Positions 54,198-64,000 of a stretch of 64,000 nucleotides of DNA are shown one piece after another (the stretch's first letter is position 1; every line of letters starts with the position of its first letter). The notes under the pieces are model-generated. The model saw nothing but the letters and a program-made list of their open reading frames with translations, did not search any database and was not told where the DNA came from. The DNA comes from Sabellastarte sp. h YS-2021. Lineage: Eukaryota; Annelida; Polychaeta; Sabellida; Sabellidae. Made by a program: the position numbers and the translations under genes. Location of the stretch: the NCBI GenBank assembly GCA_964017235.1, contig OZ024927.1, positions 56,859,293 to 56,923,292 of the forward strand, in the 5' to 3' direction.

Positions 54198-56005
54198 CTA
54201 TGAAAAAACAACATCGGGGCCTAGGAGTTTCCCAAGTAGAAGCAATGAACTAAAACTTCAAACAAAAATTGACAACAGATAAGATCATTATTTTGTGAAA
54301 CTAGTTATTGAACACATTTAATGACAAACTGTTTCAGTCATTTTAGCCAATCCCAAGTGATAGCAATAATTTTCTTATTACAATTTTCGAGGCCAGAGAG
54401 AACAAAAGGGGGTAATTGAAGTTGTGAATCAAATCTATTTACTTCAGATGTTATGAGTAAGGCAGATTAAATATAGATAGGAAACAAATACACAAGCAGG
54501 AATTCAATCACTCATCAATAAGATCTTTATGACCCACTGACCTGAAAATCAATAAGCAAGTAAAAGATTTTTTTTTTTTTTTTTTTGGTTCATGAGACCT
54601 TGAGAAAGATCAAGCCAAAAATCATTATTAATACTACAGGAGATATGTAAGGGATATCATATTGTAACAGCAGCACTGTGGGCAAGAAACCCAGATAAAC
54701 TAAGTACAAGTTAAGGGATACTTAATTTTTATTACTAGTAATGATATTATGTTTCATCTGAAAATAATATAGCCTTTCTAATATCATCAGACTGGTAAGT
54801 ATCACGACCAAGATGCAAAAAGGTATATGGTACAAGCATTTTGGACAATCAGGCTTGAAAATCTCCCTAATTTAGAAGGAGTTTTAAACATTCAGACATT
54901 AAAGATAACCCAGAAATAAGATTCATGGCCTATGCTAATGATTTCTTCCAAGTTATTTTCACATAAAACTCCTGGGACCAATAAAAAATGAGATATAAAG
55001 TCCTTTTTAGTAAGTTTACTGCAAATCTAATCCATGGAACAGATTTACAGCACATGATTTACTATAAGTCCCATTCCCCAGAACCAATAATAAGAGAGAT
55101 TCAAGGTAACTATAGTAGGTCAATCCTGTCTGACTTTGAAGTGGGCAGTAGCAGGCACTTTCTTTGGGGGATATTAATAATACACTATCACTAACAGAAA
55201 GTTATAAAATATTATAGATAGAGAAAAAAATAGGATGTGCTAAAATTTAAAAACTGTTTTTCTAACTATGCTCTGTTAGTAACAAACTACATTATATGCT
55301 TTAAGTATAAGTGCGACGACTTTGAATTCAAAATGTGGACTGAAACTTGCTAAGAAATGACAAAATTTGATCAAAAGTCAAGTTTTTATCAATTCTAATT
55401 CTAATTGGACTTTTATAGCGCTTAATCTCCCCAAACAAGAGGACTCTAAGGCGCAACAAACAAAAAGCAGTCAACAAAATTTCTGTATCCAGGGACATAA
55501 GAAGGGTCAAGCACCATGGAGAACGTCAGGGGAATGATACTGACTAAGGTGGGTATGCTTTGGTGTACCGGTAGGTCTTAAGTCTCAAGTTTTCATTGGA
55601 TATAAATCATAAGGTTTGTTGACAAGATTTTGTGAAGTAAAATGTAGTGTGAAAGGGTGAACAAAATCATCTACAGGGACAAGATTTTGTGAAGTAAACT
55701 GTAGTGTGAAATGGGAGTATCAAGCTATTTATCTCATTTCATCAGTTTGTTATATCTTTTAAGTGACTTTAACAGTCCAATCTGAAGTTATTCATCATTA
55801 CACATGTTGGGCTTAGCTGTAGCCCTTCAATTCAAACATACAGTTTGGATACTGAAAACTCCAGCATAGAACTACTTACTGTGTGTGTAAATATTACATA
55901 TATTTAACATACAGATAACATGGTGCAACTAGTGAGAGTAAATTTTAATGAATCTACACCATAAGCAAAACATTAAAATGCCAAATCAAAAACCAAACAT
56001 GGTAC
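54198..56005. other. Intron-like AT-rich DNA with a LINE 3' tail fragment
   Basis: At about 55390-55460 the minus strand reads 'gattaagcgctataaaagtc' and 'caattagaattagaattg', the 3' tail of an L2/CR1-group LINE or a SINE with that tail. Around 54950-55140 there is another old copy of the repeat at 28383-28640. No gene seen. Confidence 0.4.
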
Positions 56006-56023
56006 CTGGTAGCTGATCATCTT
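56006..56023 (-). CDS. Possible 18-nt microexon of the same host gene
   Basis: Minus strand: acceptor 'atacatttaacag', 18 nt AAGATGATCAGCTACCAG, donor GTACCA. In phase 1 it encodes DDQLP with split codons at each side. It is symmetric, so it could be skipped without changing frame. It is phase-compatible with 54177-54197 and with the acidic start of the next exon. Low certainty because of its size. Confidence 0.3.
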
Positions 56024-56157
56024 CTGTTAAATGTATAAGTATAATGATAAACTGATCAAAGAAGAGCATAGTTCCTCTAATGTACTGACTTGTTCATATC
56101 TTACAAAGATGGCACAATGTGAAATGTCAAATGCCAAATCCTGGCATATACATATAT

Positions 56158-56257
<100 letters not shown>

Positions 56258-56299
56258 TTTAATTTAATTTAATTTTTTTTTTTTTTTTAATCTTTTTTT

Positions 56300-56333
56300 T
56301 GGGGGGTGGGGGTGGGGGTGGGGGTGGGAGTGG
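56300..56333 (+). repeat. G-rich tract with G-quadruplex potential
   Basis: GGGGGGTGGGGGTGGGGG then TGGGGGTGGGAGTGGG: six G-runs of three or more separated by one or two bases, directly after the TA and T tracts. Confidence 0.8.
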
Positions 56334-56904
56334 GATATTTTTATAATTTTGTAATTAATCACAGTTAAAAAGTTAAAAATACAAACAAAATTCATATGTT
56401 AATTATGAAAATTATTGTGCTCAAAATGGTCAAACTGAGTAAATTAAATATATCAAAGGTAAACTAAATATATCAAAGGTAAAGACAAGTGATAAATTCT
56501 TAATTTTAATTTCATACTAACAGCTGAAATCAATACATTGAATAAGTTGATTCCATAAAGAATTCAATAAAAAAAGTTCAATAAATTTTTTTTCTATGAA
56601 TTTCAGTTTGCATATGAGGCAGATTTTAATTAACATTTTAAGTAAATAAATTATCTTCAATAGTATCAAACACCCTGGCTATAATCTCCTGTAATATTGG
56701 AACAATACTTTTCCAATAAAACTATCTGAAATCGACTAGATGTGACTACGCTTTCTTAAAGGTGAGATACATGATCTGTTATATGTTCAACATCATATTC
56801 AATTTGCGTTGTTACAGTTTTAGATTTTAGTAAACAGAATTGCAGATGCAGTGAACTGACTGGTATATTCTGTATTTTTGTTTGCAGATAATATTAGTTG
56901 ATTG
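56334..56904. other. AT-rich noncoding DNA
   Basis: Contains a short tandem duplication 'aaactaaatatatcaaaggt' near 56440-56480. No gene. Confidence 0.4.
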
Positions 56905-56991
56905 AAAAATAGCATCAGAGATGCCCGTACCCCACAGCCTAGAGAAACATTTTTAACACCATGAGATATAGATGTAGTGTATCAGTACAAA
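56905..56991 (+). mobile_element. Left end of a Helentron-like element, split by DIRS copy D
   Basis: 'aatagcatcagagatgccc' to 'gtgtatcagtacaaa' matches 23037-23124. The matching sequence continues beyond DIRS D at 63297 ('ctttcagagcactgtcag', as at 23135). Confidence 0.75.
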
Positions 56992-57263
56992 TTGCAAATT
57001 TAATAAGTAAATTAAATTTTTATAAGTTAATACCCTATCCAATGGACAATATGCTAAACCGGTCGGCGCAGACCGGCCCGCCAAACGTCAGAAAAAGACG
57101 TCCTGTGTTTCCACCGGCTGGCCGGTCCTCACACTGCACTCGCCAGGTGGCGTGTCGTACTTCCTTCCTGTCTAGACAAGCTGACGTCATAGCATCTTTT
57201 TCATTGTCTAAACCTATTAGGCCCCTAGTAAACTGATAGCGGGGTCGGTGGGAGGGTCTTGCG

Positions 57264-57360
57264 TGTCCATTGGATAGGGTATTAACTTATAAAAATTTAA
57301 TTTACTTATTAAATTTGCAATTTTATTGCGTTAATACATCCTATCCAATGGACAATATGC
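57264..57360 (-). repeat. Internal complementary region of DIRS copy D
   Basis: 'tgtccattggatagggtatt' to 'ttattaaatttgcaa' and 'ttttattgcgttaatacatc' to 'aatggacaatatgc' complement the left and right ends respectively. The copy-specific 'caatatgc' is shared with this copy's own termini, so ends and ICR evolve together. Confidence 0.9.
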
Positions 57361-57750
57361 TGAATAACTACCGCTTGGTCGGCGGGTAAGTTACTAGGGA
57401 TTATATGAACTCAGAAGAAAACTAACAAACCATTACGCCGGGTCGACCTCAAGGTCAGGAAAACCCTTAAGGCGTGTGGTCGGTCTACAGAAACCGGATG
57501 ACCGGTCCAAAACCGACCTACCTCCCCCCCCACCTTTTTGTCTAATGACAGACCTCCACTGAGGTAGGGAAGGGGAGGGATGAGTTCAATCCCTGAGGAT
57601 TTAAAAACCTCCCGAAGGAAGCACGTCAGAGTTTTTTTTGTTTTTTTTTTTTTGTTTTTTTTTGTTTATAGTTGCTTCTTAACTATATGTACAGCATATA
57701 CAAATGTGAACTATATACATATGTACAAGGGAATCTCCTCTATGCACCGG

Positions 57751-58900
57751 TTAGTGATGGATCTGTTGTGCAGCCACCACCGGTCCCAAATGAAAGAGCT
57801 CTGAGTCGGCCCATGCCACATCCTTCAGATAGAACTGTGTGAAGGTATTATGAGATTTCCAGTGGCAGGCTGAGAGTATTTGATCTAAGGAAACTGGAAG
57901 GCCTTAGAAGCAGCGAAGGCCCGTACATCATGAGCTTTGATCTGGTGTAGGGTCAAGGCCTGTTGATCAGAGAGCTCGTAACACAGGATCACTGTTTGTT
58001 TGATCCAGGAGGAGATAGTAGCGGGGGAGATGTCTTTGTCAACACCTTTCTTGAAGGACACAAAGACTAACTCCTTGTTCTGTCTGAGATCTGCGGTTTT
58101 GTCCAAATAGTAGCGCAAGGCTCTGATTGGACAAAGAGATCTATCAGATTTGAGGGTTTTATCCAGAGTCGGAGCCAGGGCTGGAATGACCACTGGGGCC
58201 ACACTGTTTGGCCCTTCTTTGGCCAGCTGATTTTTGGATAAAAAGCTGGGTGAAGGGTACAGAGATACCTTTGACCAGTCTGACTGGTGCCTAATGTTTT
58301 TATGTTGCCAGGCGTGTATCTCACTCCTTCTCTTGCCTGACCCCAAGGCAAGAAGGAAGACAGTTTTGAATGTCGGATGTTTTAGGGAGGCCTCTCTTAG
58401 AGGCTCAAAGGGGGGTTTTGTAAGCTGGTGTAGTACCAGTGACAGGTTCCACGAGGGAACTCCCCTTCTACCCTTTGGTCTATCCCTGTGAAAACTATCT
58501 AGGAGACGAGTAAGATTTTCGTCCTTACTGATGTTGGTGGGAGAATTTCCCAGCTTATCAGCGATGGCAGACCTGTAACCCTCAATGGTACCAGGCTGTA
58601 ATTTCCTGTCCTGAAAAAGGTATAGCAGGAAGTCTGCTATGGATTTCAGAGGTGGTGACCTGAAGTCCACCTGACTAACGAGGCACCATTTCTTAAAAAC
58701 GGTCCACTTTGCCTCATAGACTGCTCTGGTTGATCCTCTTTGAGGAGCCTCAATTCTTGCTGCCACAGCCTGAGAGAAGCCTTGTTTTTTAATGAGTGTG
58801 GCTCTAGGAGCCATGCATGAAGGTTTAGGTTTGACAGACTCCTGTGGGTGGTCTGATTGAACGGCTGAGTCAAGAGATCGGGCATCTGAGGAAGTAGTAA
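57751..58900 (-). pseudogene. DIRS copy D tyrosine recombinase, disrupted by a 7-bp deletion
   Basis: Conserved from KPSCMAPRATLIKKQGFSQA through LALGSGKRRSEIHAW, ELVFVSFKKGVDKD and HDVRAFAASKAF. A 7-bp deletion near 57890 then puts the SLDQILSACHWKSHNT and FTQFYLKDVAWAD segments out of frame, so the catalytic H/W and Tyr are lost from the product. The rest of the C terminus is intact in sequence down to the TAA at 57751-57753. Confidence 0.8.
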
Positions 58901-60690
58901 GGGAATTTGGCTGGACATCTCCACCAGATCCCAAAACCAGGCCATGTTGGGCCAACCCGGTGCAATGAGAATTAGTCTCTTGCAAGGGCAGTTCTGCAAC
59001 TTTTCCACCACTTTGCCCAAGATGGCCGTCGGTGGAAAGGCGTAGGCATCCAGATCCCTCCAAGGAAGGGTCAGTGCATCTATTGCGGTAGCCTTGGGAT
59101 CCGGAACTGGAGAGACAAAGAGGGGAAGTTTGCTGTTGAACCTTGTGGCGAACAGGTCTATTTGAGGTCGGTGCCACATGTGACATATCCTTTGAAAAAC
59201 TTGTGGAGACAGGGACCACTCCGTTTGAATGGTTTGGCCCAGTCTGGATAGTTTGTCGGCCACCACATTCAGCCTGCCTGGAATGTGTCGTGCCCGGAGT
59301 GTAACCTGCCTACTGGTACACCAGGTTAATATCCTCCATAGGAGGGCATAGAGTGGGCCGGACCTCATACCTCCCTCTTTGTTTATGTAAGCTACTACTG
59401 TGGTATTGTCGGTTGCTATCAGAACCATTTTTCCCACGCACAAATCTTGAAACTCCTTTAAGGCTAGTAGAACTGCCTTGAGCTCCAGATAGTTTATGTG
59501 TAACTTGCTTTCCGGTAGGGACCAAGTGCCTCTGGCGGTGAATTCGTTTAAGTGAGCGCCCCAGCCTTCTTTTGACGCGTCTGTAAAGACTTGTAGAGCG
59601 TGTTGTATTGGGTGTAATGGTTGGCTGGTAAGGACATTGCTTTCCTTTAGCCACCATGAGGGTGTAAACATCTGGGTAGAGGAATCTTCTTCTCTAATGA
59701 TTCCGGAATTCTCCAGTGGCTTTTGAGGTGCCACTGAATGGGCCTCATGTGTAACCTGCCCAAATGGACTTGTTTTTCGGTGGCCGTTAGTAGGCCTATC
59801 AGAGACATGAACTCTCTCACCGAACAAACTGGGATGGAAAGAAGTTCCTGTATCTTGGTTTGTAAATTTTGCCATCTGTCCGGTGTCGGTCTGACCCGAC
59901 CGGACTGGAGGTCGAACTGGTAACCTACGAAATTGAAGGTTTGCTTTGGGTCTAGCTCCGACTTTTCTGTGTTCACCAACCAACCTAGGCTCCGGCACAT
60001 CTCCAGTAAGATTTGGGTATGTCGCAGACATTCCTGGTGGGATGTGGCTCTCACCAACCAGTCGTCTAGGTACTGGTGGATCCTTATACCCCTTTGAGTG
60101 GCCATCAATTTCACCTCCTTAACTATGACAGTGAATTCCATCGGAGCTGTGGATAAGCCGAAGGGGAGAGCTTTGAATTGATAGGTCTGCCCCTGGACGT
60201 GAAATCTTAGGTATTTCCTGGACTGTTCCTGTATTGGAATGTGGAAATAAGCGTCCTTGAAGTCTATGGAGGTTACCCATTCTCCCCGTTGGAGGGAGGT
60301 TCTGATGGTTTCCGGGGTCTCCATTTTGAATTTTTCGGTTTTTAGGAAAAAGTTCAGATTGCTCAAATCTAGGATTGGCCTCCATTTGTTGTTGGGTTTG
60401 GGCACCAAGAATAGTCGGTTGAAGAACCCTAGTGAGGTCTGTTTGTTTACCAGTTCTATAGCATTTTTTGTTGTAAGCTGATGTAATGCCTCTAACAGCT
60501 TGAGGTTCCTGTGAGGATTGCCATAACAGCTTACAACTGTGGGAACTCTTGACAATTTTGGCCTGGTCCGGAAGGGGAGGGTGTAACCCTCCTTCAGGAT
60601 TTGAACTACTTTCGGACCGGCACCCAGATCTAGCCACTTTTCCCAAAAGTTTTGAAGTCTGGCCCCTACAGGAAGATTTGTGACAACATT
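58646..60690 (-). pseudogene. DIRS copy D RT-RNase H-methyltransferase-like gene, 7-bp deletion
   Basis: The upstream frame (59647-61029) holds RT: NLPVGARLQNFWEKW, SIDFKDAYFHIPI, QYLDDWLVRATS. A 7-bp deletion near 59655 (B has LHPHLRWWLEE) ends it at 'LHPHGG'. The frame 58646-60031 carries on with RNase H (VFTDASKEGWGAHL, YLELKAVLLALKEF, ATDNTTVVAYIN) and the methyltransferase-like region (QIDLFATRFNSKLP, DAYAFPPTAIL, LIAPGWPNMAWFWDL). Catalytic residues are all present but on two frames. Confidence 0.82.
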
Positions 60691-60937
60691 GGGAGCATTT
60701 CTTACAATATTTACATAAGACCATGGAATGACACAAGAAGCACTGTTCACATATTTTAATTTGTGACTGTATGGATGACAAACTGCTGCCCCGGGACTTA
60801 TTTCCTTCTTTTGAGAATGCCCGGGCGCAGTAGGTACAGAATTTACAACATTTAGCTTTACAGTACAAGTGTCTTTTGTCTCTAAGGTAGGGCTCCCGGC
60901 CAGCAGCAGTGAATTCAACTGAGTTACATATTGATTG
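60662..60937 (-). CDS. Cysteine-rich extension downstream of gag UGA (copy D)
   Basis: The gag-frame stop TGA (60938-60940) is followed by CAA TCA. The same frame stays open for about 90 codons with CKAKCCKFCTYC, CEQCFLCHS, CKYCKKCSQCC and SSCRG. Cysteine positions agree with A and B although surrounding residues differ, which indicates selection on this frame. It is likely zinc-binding; expression by readthrough is inferred. Confidence 0.55.
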
Positions 60938-62890
60938 TCATTTGTACTGCTGCTGACCCTTGGCCGGTCGGGAGGAGTACTGTGACTGTTTCCTCTGTTT
61001 TCTACGCTGAGTGCGTGAGATTTTTCCATGCCGGTCTTTCCTGTTGTTTCTCAGACTTCTGCTCATGGCGTTCATATGGATGGAATCTTCTGCCTTTATA
61101 TGATGATGAACCGGACCGACCCTTGTCAAAGCTGGTAATATCCTCTTCGGCTCTTTTGATTATACTGTCTGGAAACAAAGTGTCCAGATGGAGTGGGGCT
61201 GTGCGTAGAGCATTGAGTGTGTCAGCCTTAATGCCGGCCTTGAGATAGGTGAGGTAAGAATCACGTCTGAGAAGCGTGGTGTTGGCCATGTTTACAAATA
61301 TGAACTCTGTAAGGTGCTCCATGGACTTAGCTATGGCCTGGCTGCGTTAACTGCGTCTGAAACTTTTGCTGCAGTCTTTCCTTTAGACTCTATCCTGACG
61401 GCTTTGAGTTGAGAGTTCATATTCTGTTGCACTTTCAGTAAACACCGGTTGAAACTGGCCGCGTGATTACATATGACAGTAGATTCCCGGGCTGATTTCT
61501 CCCACTTGCGCAATGTCTCTTGGGATATAGGGCGCGACATGGGAGGCTGGGAGGCAATACCAGCCTGTCTAGCAATCCTGAGGTAGGTGCTATTAAGCTT
61601 CGAAGAGCTGGTATGCCAGGATGAAACAGTCTGTTCAGTGTCTTTTTTAGGGTTGGGGTGGAACCCGTACCACTTCTGCTGGGATTTTGGTGGCCGGACG
61701 AATTGGTCTCTCTGAAGTCCTCTGGCTTCAGAAGTTCTGGAAGGATAGCCCTGGGTGAGAGTGATGTTTAACTTGGCCATCTTCCGGCACAGCCACTCGT
61801 CAGTGGGTAGGTTGATAGAGACTTTGCCAGGCGCATGTGGTTTGGGGCCTGCAAAGGGATTGTCCTCCGACGTGGTAGTCCCTGAGTCATTGTCTGGTAT
61901 GTGATCCCACCCCATGTAGGATCTAATTCCCCGCATCGTCTCCCGGTAGGACTGCTCTTCTGACAGAGACTGTTCCTGATCAGAGAAGTTGGCCTCCAGT
62001 TCGTCCGATAATTCTCCTTCTTCTGGTAGAATATCCAGTGGAGGTTGATCTGAGGATGCGTCGGAGTCAGAATCACTAGAAGAGGATTCCTTGCGGGAGA
62101 CGTCAAAGGCAGAAGATAAGTGTCTCTTAACAGTAGCTGAAGCCGGAGGATCTGGTTGAGCAGATGAAGCCTTAACGTCCGACTTGTGGAGGGAAGAGTC
62201 GGTGGCTGAATCTCCAGCAGGGTCGGTCGGTTGAGAGGTCTGAGCCTGAGGTTTAATGAAAGGGTCGGTCCGGACCACGTTGACAGGTGGAGCGTGTGCT
62301 GGCGTCACCTTAACAGTGCTGAATACTGGGTCCCCAGGTGGATCAACAGTTTTGGCTAAAAACAAGGCCTCCAGCCTGTTAAACCTCTCAGCCCACTTCT
62401 TGTCCATGTCGACCAGTTTGGTGTCGGTAGATGAGCTAGAGGGCTTAGATTCAGATGAAGTGGTAGCCGGTCGGTTGGATGATTGTTTAACTGACTTCTC
62501 CGACTTGGTAGACTTGCTGGAGTGCTTAGGCTCAGTTTTCTTCTTCTTCTCTACCGGCTCACTTGATACAGAAGCACCTGGGGTGCTTTGGTTATCCACT
62601 ACACCTAAGACAGAGACCAAGGCCGGGTCTACAAGGGTGGGATTGTCTGAATCTTTCACTGGAGTTGACTTGGCGTCCTTCTTCTCCTTTTTTAACTTAT
62701 AAGAGGGAGTTGCAATCTGGGCTCTCTGGTCTGGCGTTAAAGCGTCGCAGTGTTGACAATCTTCAGGTGGAGTTTTGGTACAGGGATCAGAGCCCTTCTT
62801 CTTATCTCTACACCTTGCGCAGACAGAATGGTGGTCGAACCCAGCCATCATATGGCCGCAGCCCCCTCGACACTGACTGGGAGAAGCCAT
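60938..62890 (-). pseudogene. DIRS copy D gag, nearly intact
   Basis: Starts ATG 62890 (MASPSQCRGGCGHMMAGFDH). The N-terminal Cys/His cluster is C-x3-CGHMMAGFDHHSVC-x2-C...C-x2-C. A long Ser/Lys/Asp-rich disordered region follows, then NLPTDEWLCRKMAKLNITLT, LNSTYLRIARQAG and helical segments to 61331 in one frame. A one-base shift near 61335 leads to MEHLTEFIFVNMANTTLLRR, and a second near 61010 leads to the basic end RPAKGQQQYK. This best-preserved gag gives the domain order for the family. Confidence 0.78.
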
Positions 62891-63296
62891 GACACAAGCG
62901 AAAGTGAGGAAGTGATACGTGAAGGTTATATAAACCGCACTTCTAAACTCACGAATAGGTTCCAAGTCTCAAAAAGTTGACAAAAAAGGTCTATAACCTG
63001 TGAGGAAGTGATACACAACTTAATAAAGTCCTGCACTTCTAATAACTCACATATAAAGTAAAAATCCAAGACTTTCTAAAATTCGTTCAAGCAGTGCATG
63101 CGCCAAACGAAAAAGATGCTATGACGTCAGCTTGTCTAGACAGGAAGGAAGTACGACACGCCACCTGGCGAGTGCAGTGTGAGGACCGGCCAGCCGGTGG
63201 AAACACAGGACGTCTTTTTTTGACGTTTGGCGGGCCGGTCTGCGCCGATCGGTTTAGCATATTGTCCATTGGATAGGATGTATTAACGCAATAAAA

Positions 63297-63420
63297 GTTC
63301 ACTTTCAGAGCACTGTCAGTTATATAAAGGTCCGAACAATGTTTAAATAGAGAAAATAATATCTAAGAGAAAGATAACGCATGTAAAGATGAAGTATTAA
63401 AACAAGACAATCTGAAGTGA
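63297..63420 (+). mobile_element. Continuation of the Helentron-like element right of DIRS copy D
   Basis: 'ctttcagagcactgtcag(t)' to 'gaagtattaaaacaagacaa' matches 23135-23250, the non-array segment of the intact copy. No 146-bp array follows, so this copy is a fragment. Confidence 0.7.
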
Positions 63421-64000
63421 TTTTTTTTTTATAAAATAAGGGTTAATAGAGGAATATTTGCACGTTTTGTCTTGTTTTTATCATCTCTTTGGCGGTAGCC
63501 ATATTGCTTTTGTTTCAAGCAATCTAATTGGACGATCTACAAAGCAGAACCCAGTGGAGATGTCGCAAAGTATTACTTGGTGACACAAGTGCAACACATG
63601 TGCGCGGAATCGTTAAGGTACTTTGATATATTTAAGCTAGTGTATTTGTTGGGGTTTGTCACCCGAAATGAATCTCCTCTATTTTATCTTTTCAACTTGT
63701 GATCCCTGCTTTATGAATAGCTATTTGATCCCCTGGCTCACTTTAAACTTTTTTCTCAAATTTGATCTGATCTTGATCTGATCTTAATCCATGTTAGTGA
63801 ATACCGCCCCTGAGTCCCCAAGCCTCAGCTCCATCAATCACATAGTTTAACAGTCACAGGGCTTAAAGGTGGTAAAAAGTCCAAATATTGGGTCTCTGTG
63901 GGCCTTTTAGAGATCTCGATGTGGCTTTCAAATTAAAGCTTCAGACTTAAAATTTGTTACATACTAAGATTACACATAGAATATGTATCTAATAAAGTTT
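63421..64000. other. Noncoding DNA, no gene seen
   Basis: AT-rich with a T-run at 63420-63430 and no recognised coding or repeat structure. Confidence 0.4.

Larger units (their letters stand above)
56992..63296 (-). mobile_element. DIRS retrotransposon copy D (family 1), full length
   Basis: A 6.3-kb copy from TTGCAAATTT to CGCAATAAAA. The terminal repeats are inverted (56992-57215 and about 63100-63296) with TGACGTCA and 'aggacgtctttttt(g/c)tgacg'-type sequence. The ICR is at 57264-57360. The order gag, Cys-rich extension, RT-RH-MT, YR is as in A and B, but the sequence is more diverged. Comparison with the uninterrupted site at 23122 shows no target duplication. Lesions: frameshifts in gag and two 7-bp deletions, one each in the RT-RH and YR genes. 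Confidence 0.9.

Overview
The window is eukaryotic nuclear DNA: AT-rich, intron-like and dominated by transposable elements and tandem repeats. There are no operons, tRNAs or CRISPR arrays. Tyrosine-recombinase retrotransposons of the DIRS order, non-autonomous Helitron-like elements carrying minisatellites, and GGTCAAGGTCA-rich repeats together suggest a marine invertebrate, most likely a mollusc (bivalve or similar). That is an inference from repeat content, since no species marker gene is present.

Layout. 1-5190: end of a 146-bp minisatellite element, a 157-bp array with a conserved tail, a hAT-type MITE and a 5S-rRNA-like fragment. 5192-5286: a probable host exon (minus strand). 5405-7055: a complete Helentron-like element full of 146-bp repeats. 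7056-13864: AT-rich DNA with a foldback element, a 124-bp repeat and a second 157-bp composite. 13865-25600: DIRS copy A (family 1), interrupted by DIRS copy C (family 2, 18357-22967) and by another minisatellite element (about 23035-25333). 26490-28330: 5'-truncated CR1/L2-like LINE. 28640-31140: related 134-bp and 157-bp arrays. 31193-31498: PIF/Harbinger transposase relic. 31838-32751: Helitron-like element. 33000-33660: decayed coding-like DNA. 33854-48284: one 157-bp array split by two DIRS insertions, copy B (34165-40507, family 1) and copy E (40805-48005, family 2, with two hAT MITEs inside its gag). 48285-49545: second Helitron-like element. 49620-49850: MADF-domain relic. 49860-56900: AT-rich intron-like DNA with three more probable host exons. 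56992-63296: DIRS copy D (family 1), inserted in a minisatellite element.

All five DIRS copies lie on the minus strand, the same strand as the putative host gene. Each full-length copy reads gag, then RT-RNase H-methyltransferase-like, then tyrosine recombinase (YR), between inverted terminal repeats. An internal complementary region matches the joined element ends, which is the DIRS-1 plan. Copy B keeps open RT and YR frames; every copy has a broken gag.

The most interesting signal is in family 1. In all three copies gag ends in UGA followed by CAA-YYA, the consensus for stop-codon readthrough. The same frame then continues into a conserved cysteine-rich domain of about 90-100 residues.

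A second signal is a set of four phase-compatible minus-strand exons encoding a proline-rich tail, separated by a 47-kb intron that holds most of the transposons.
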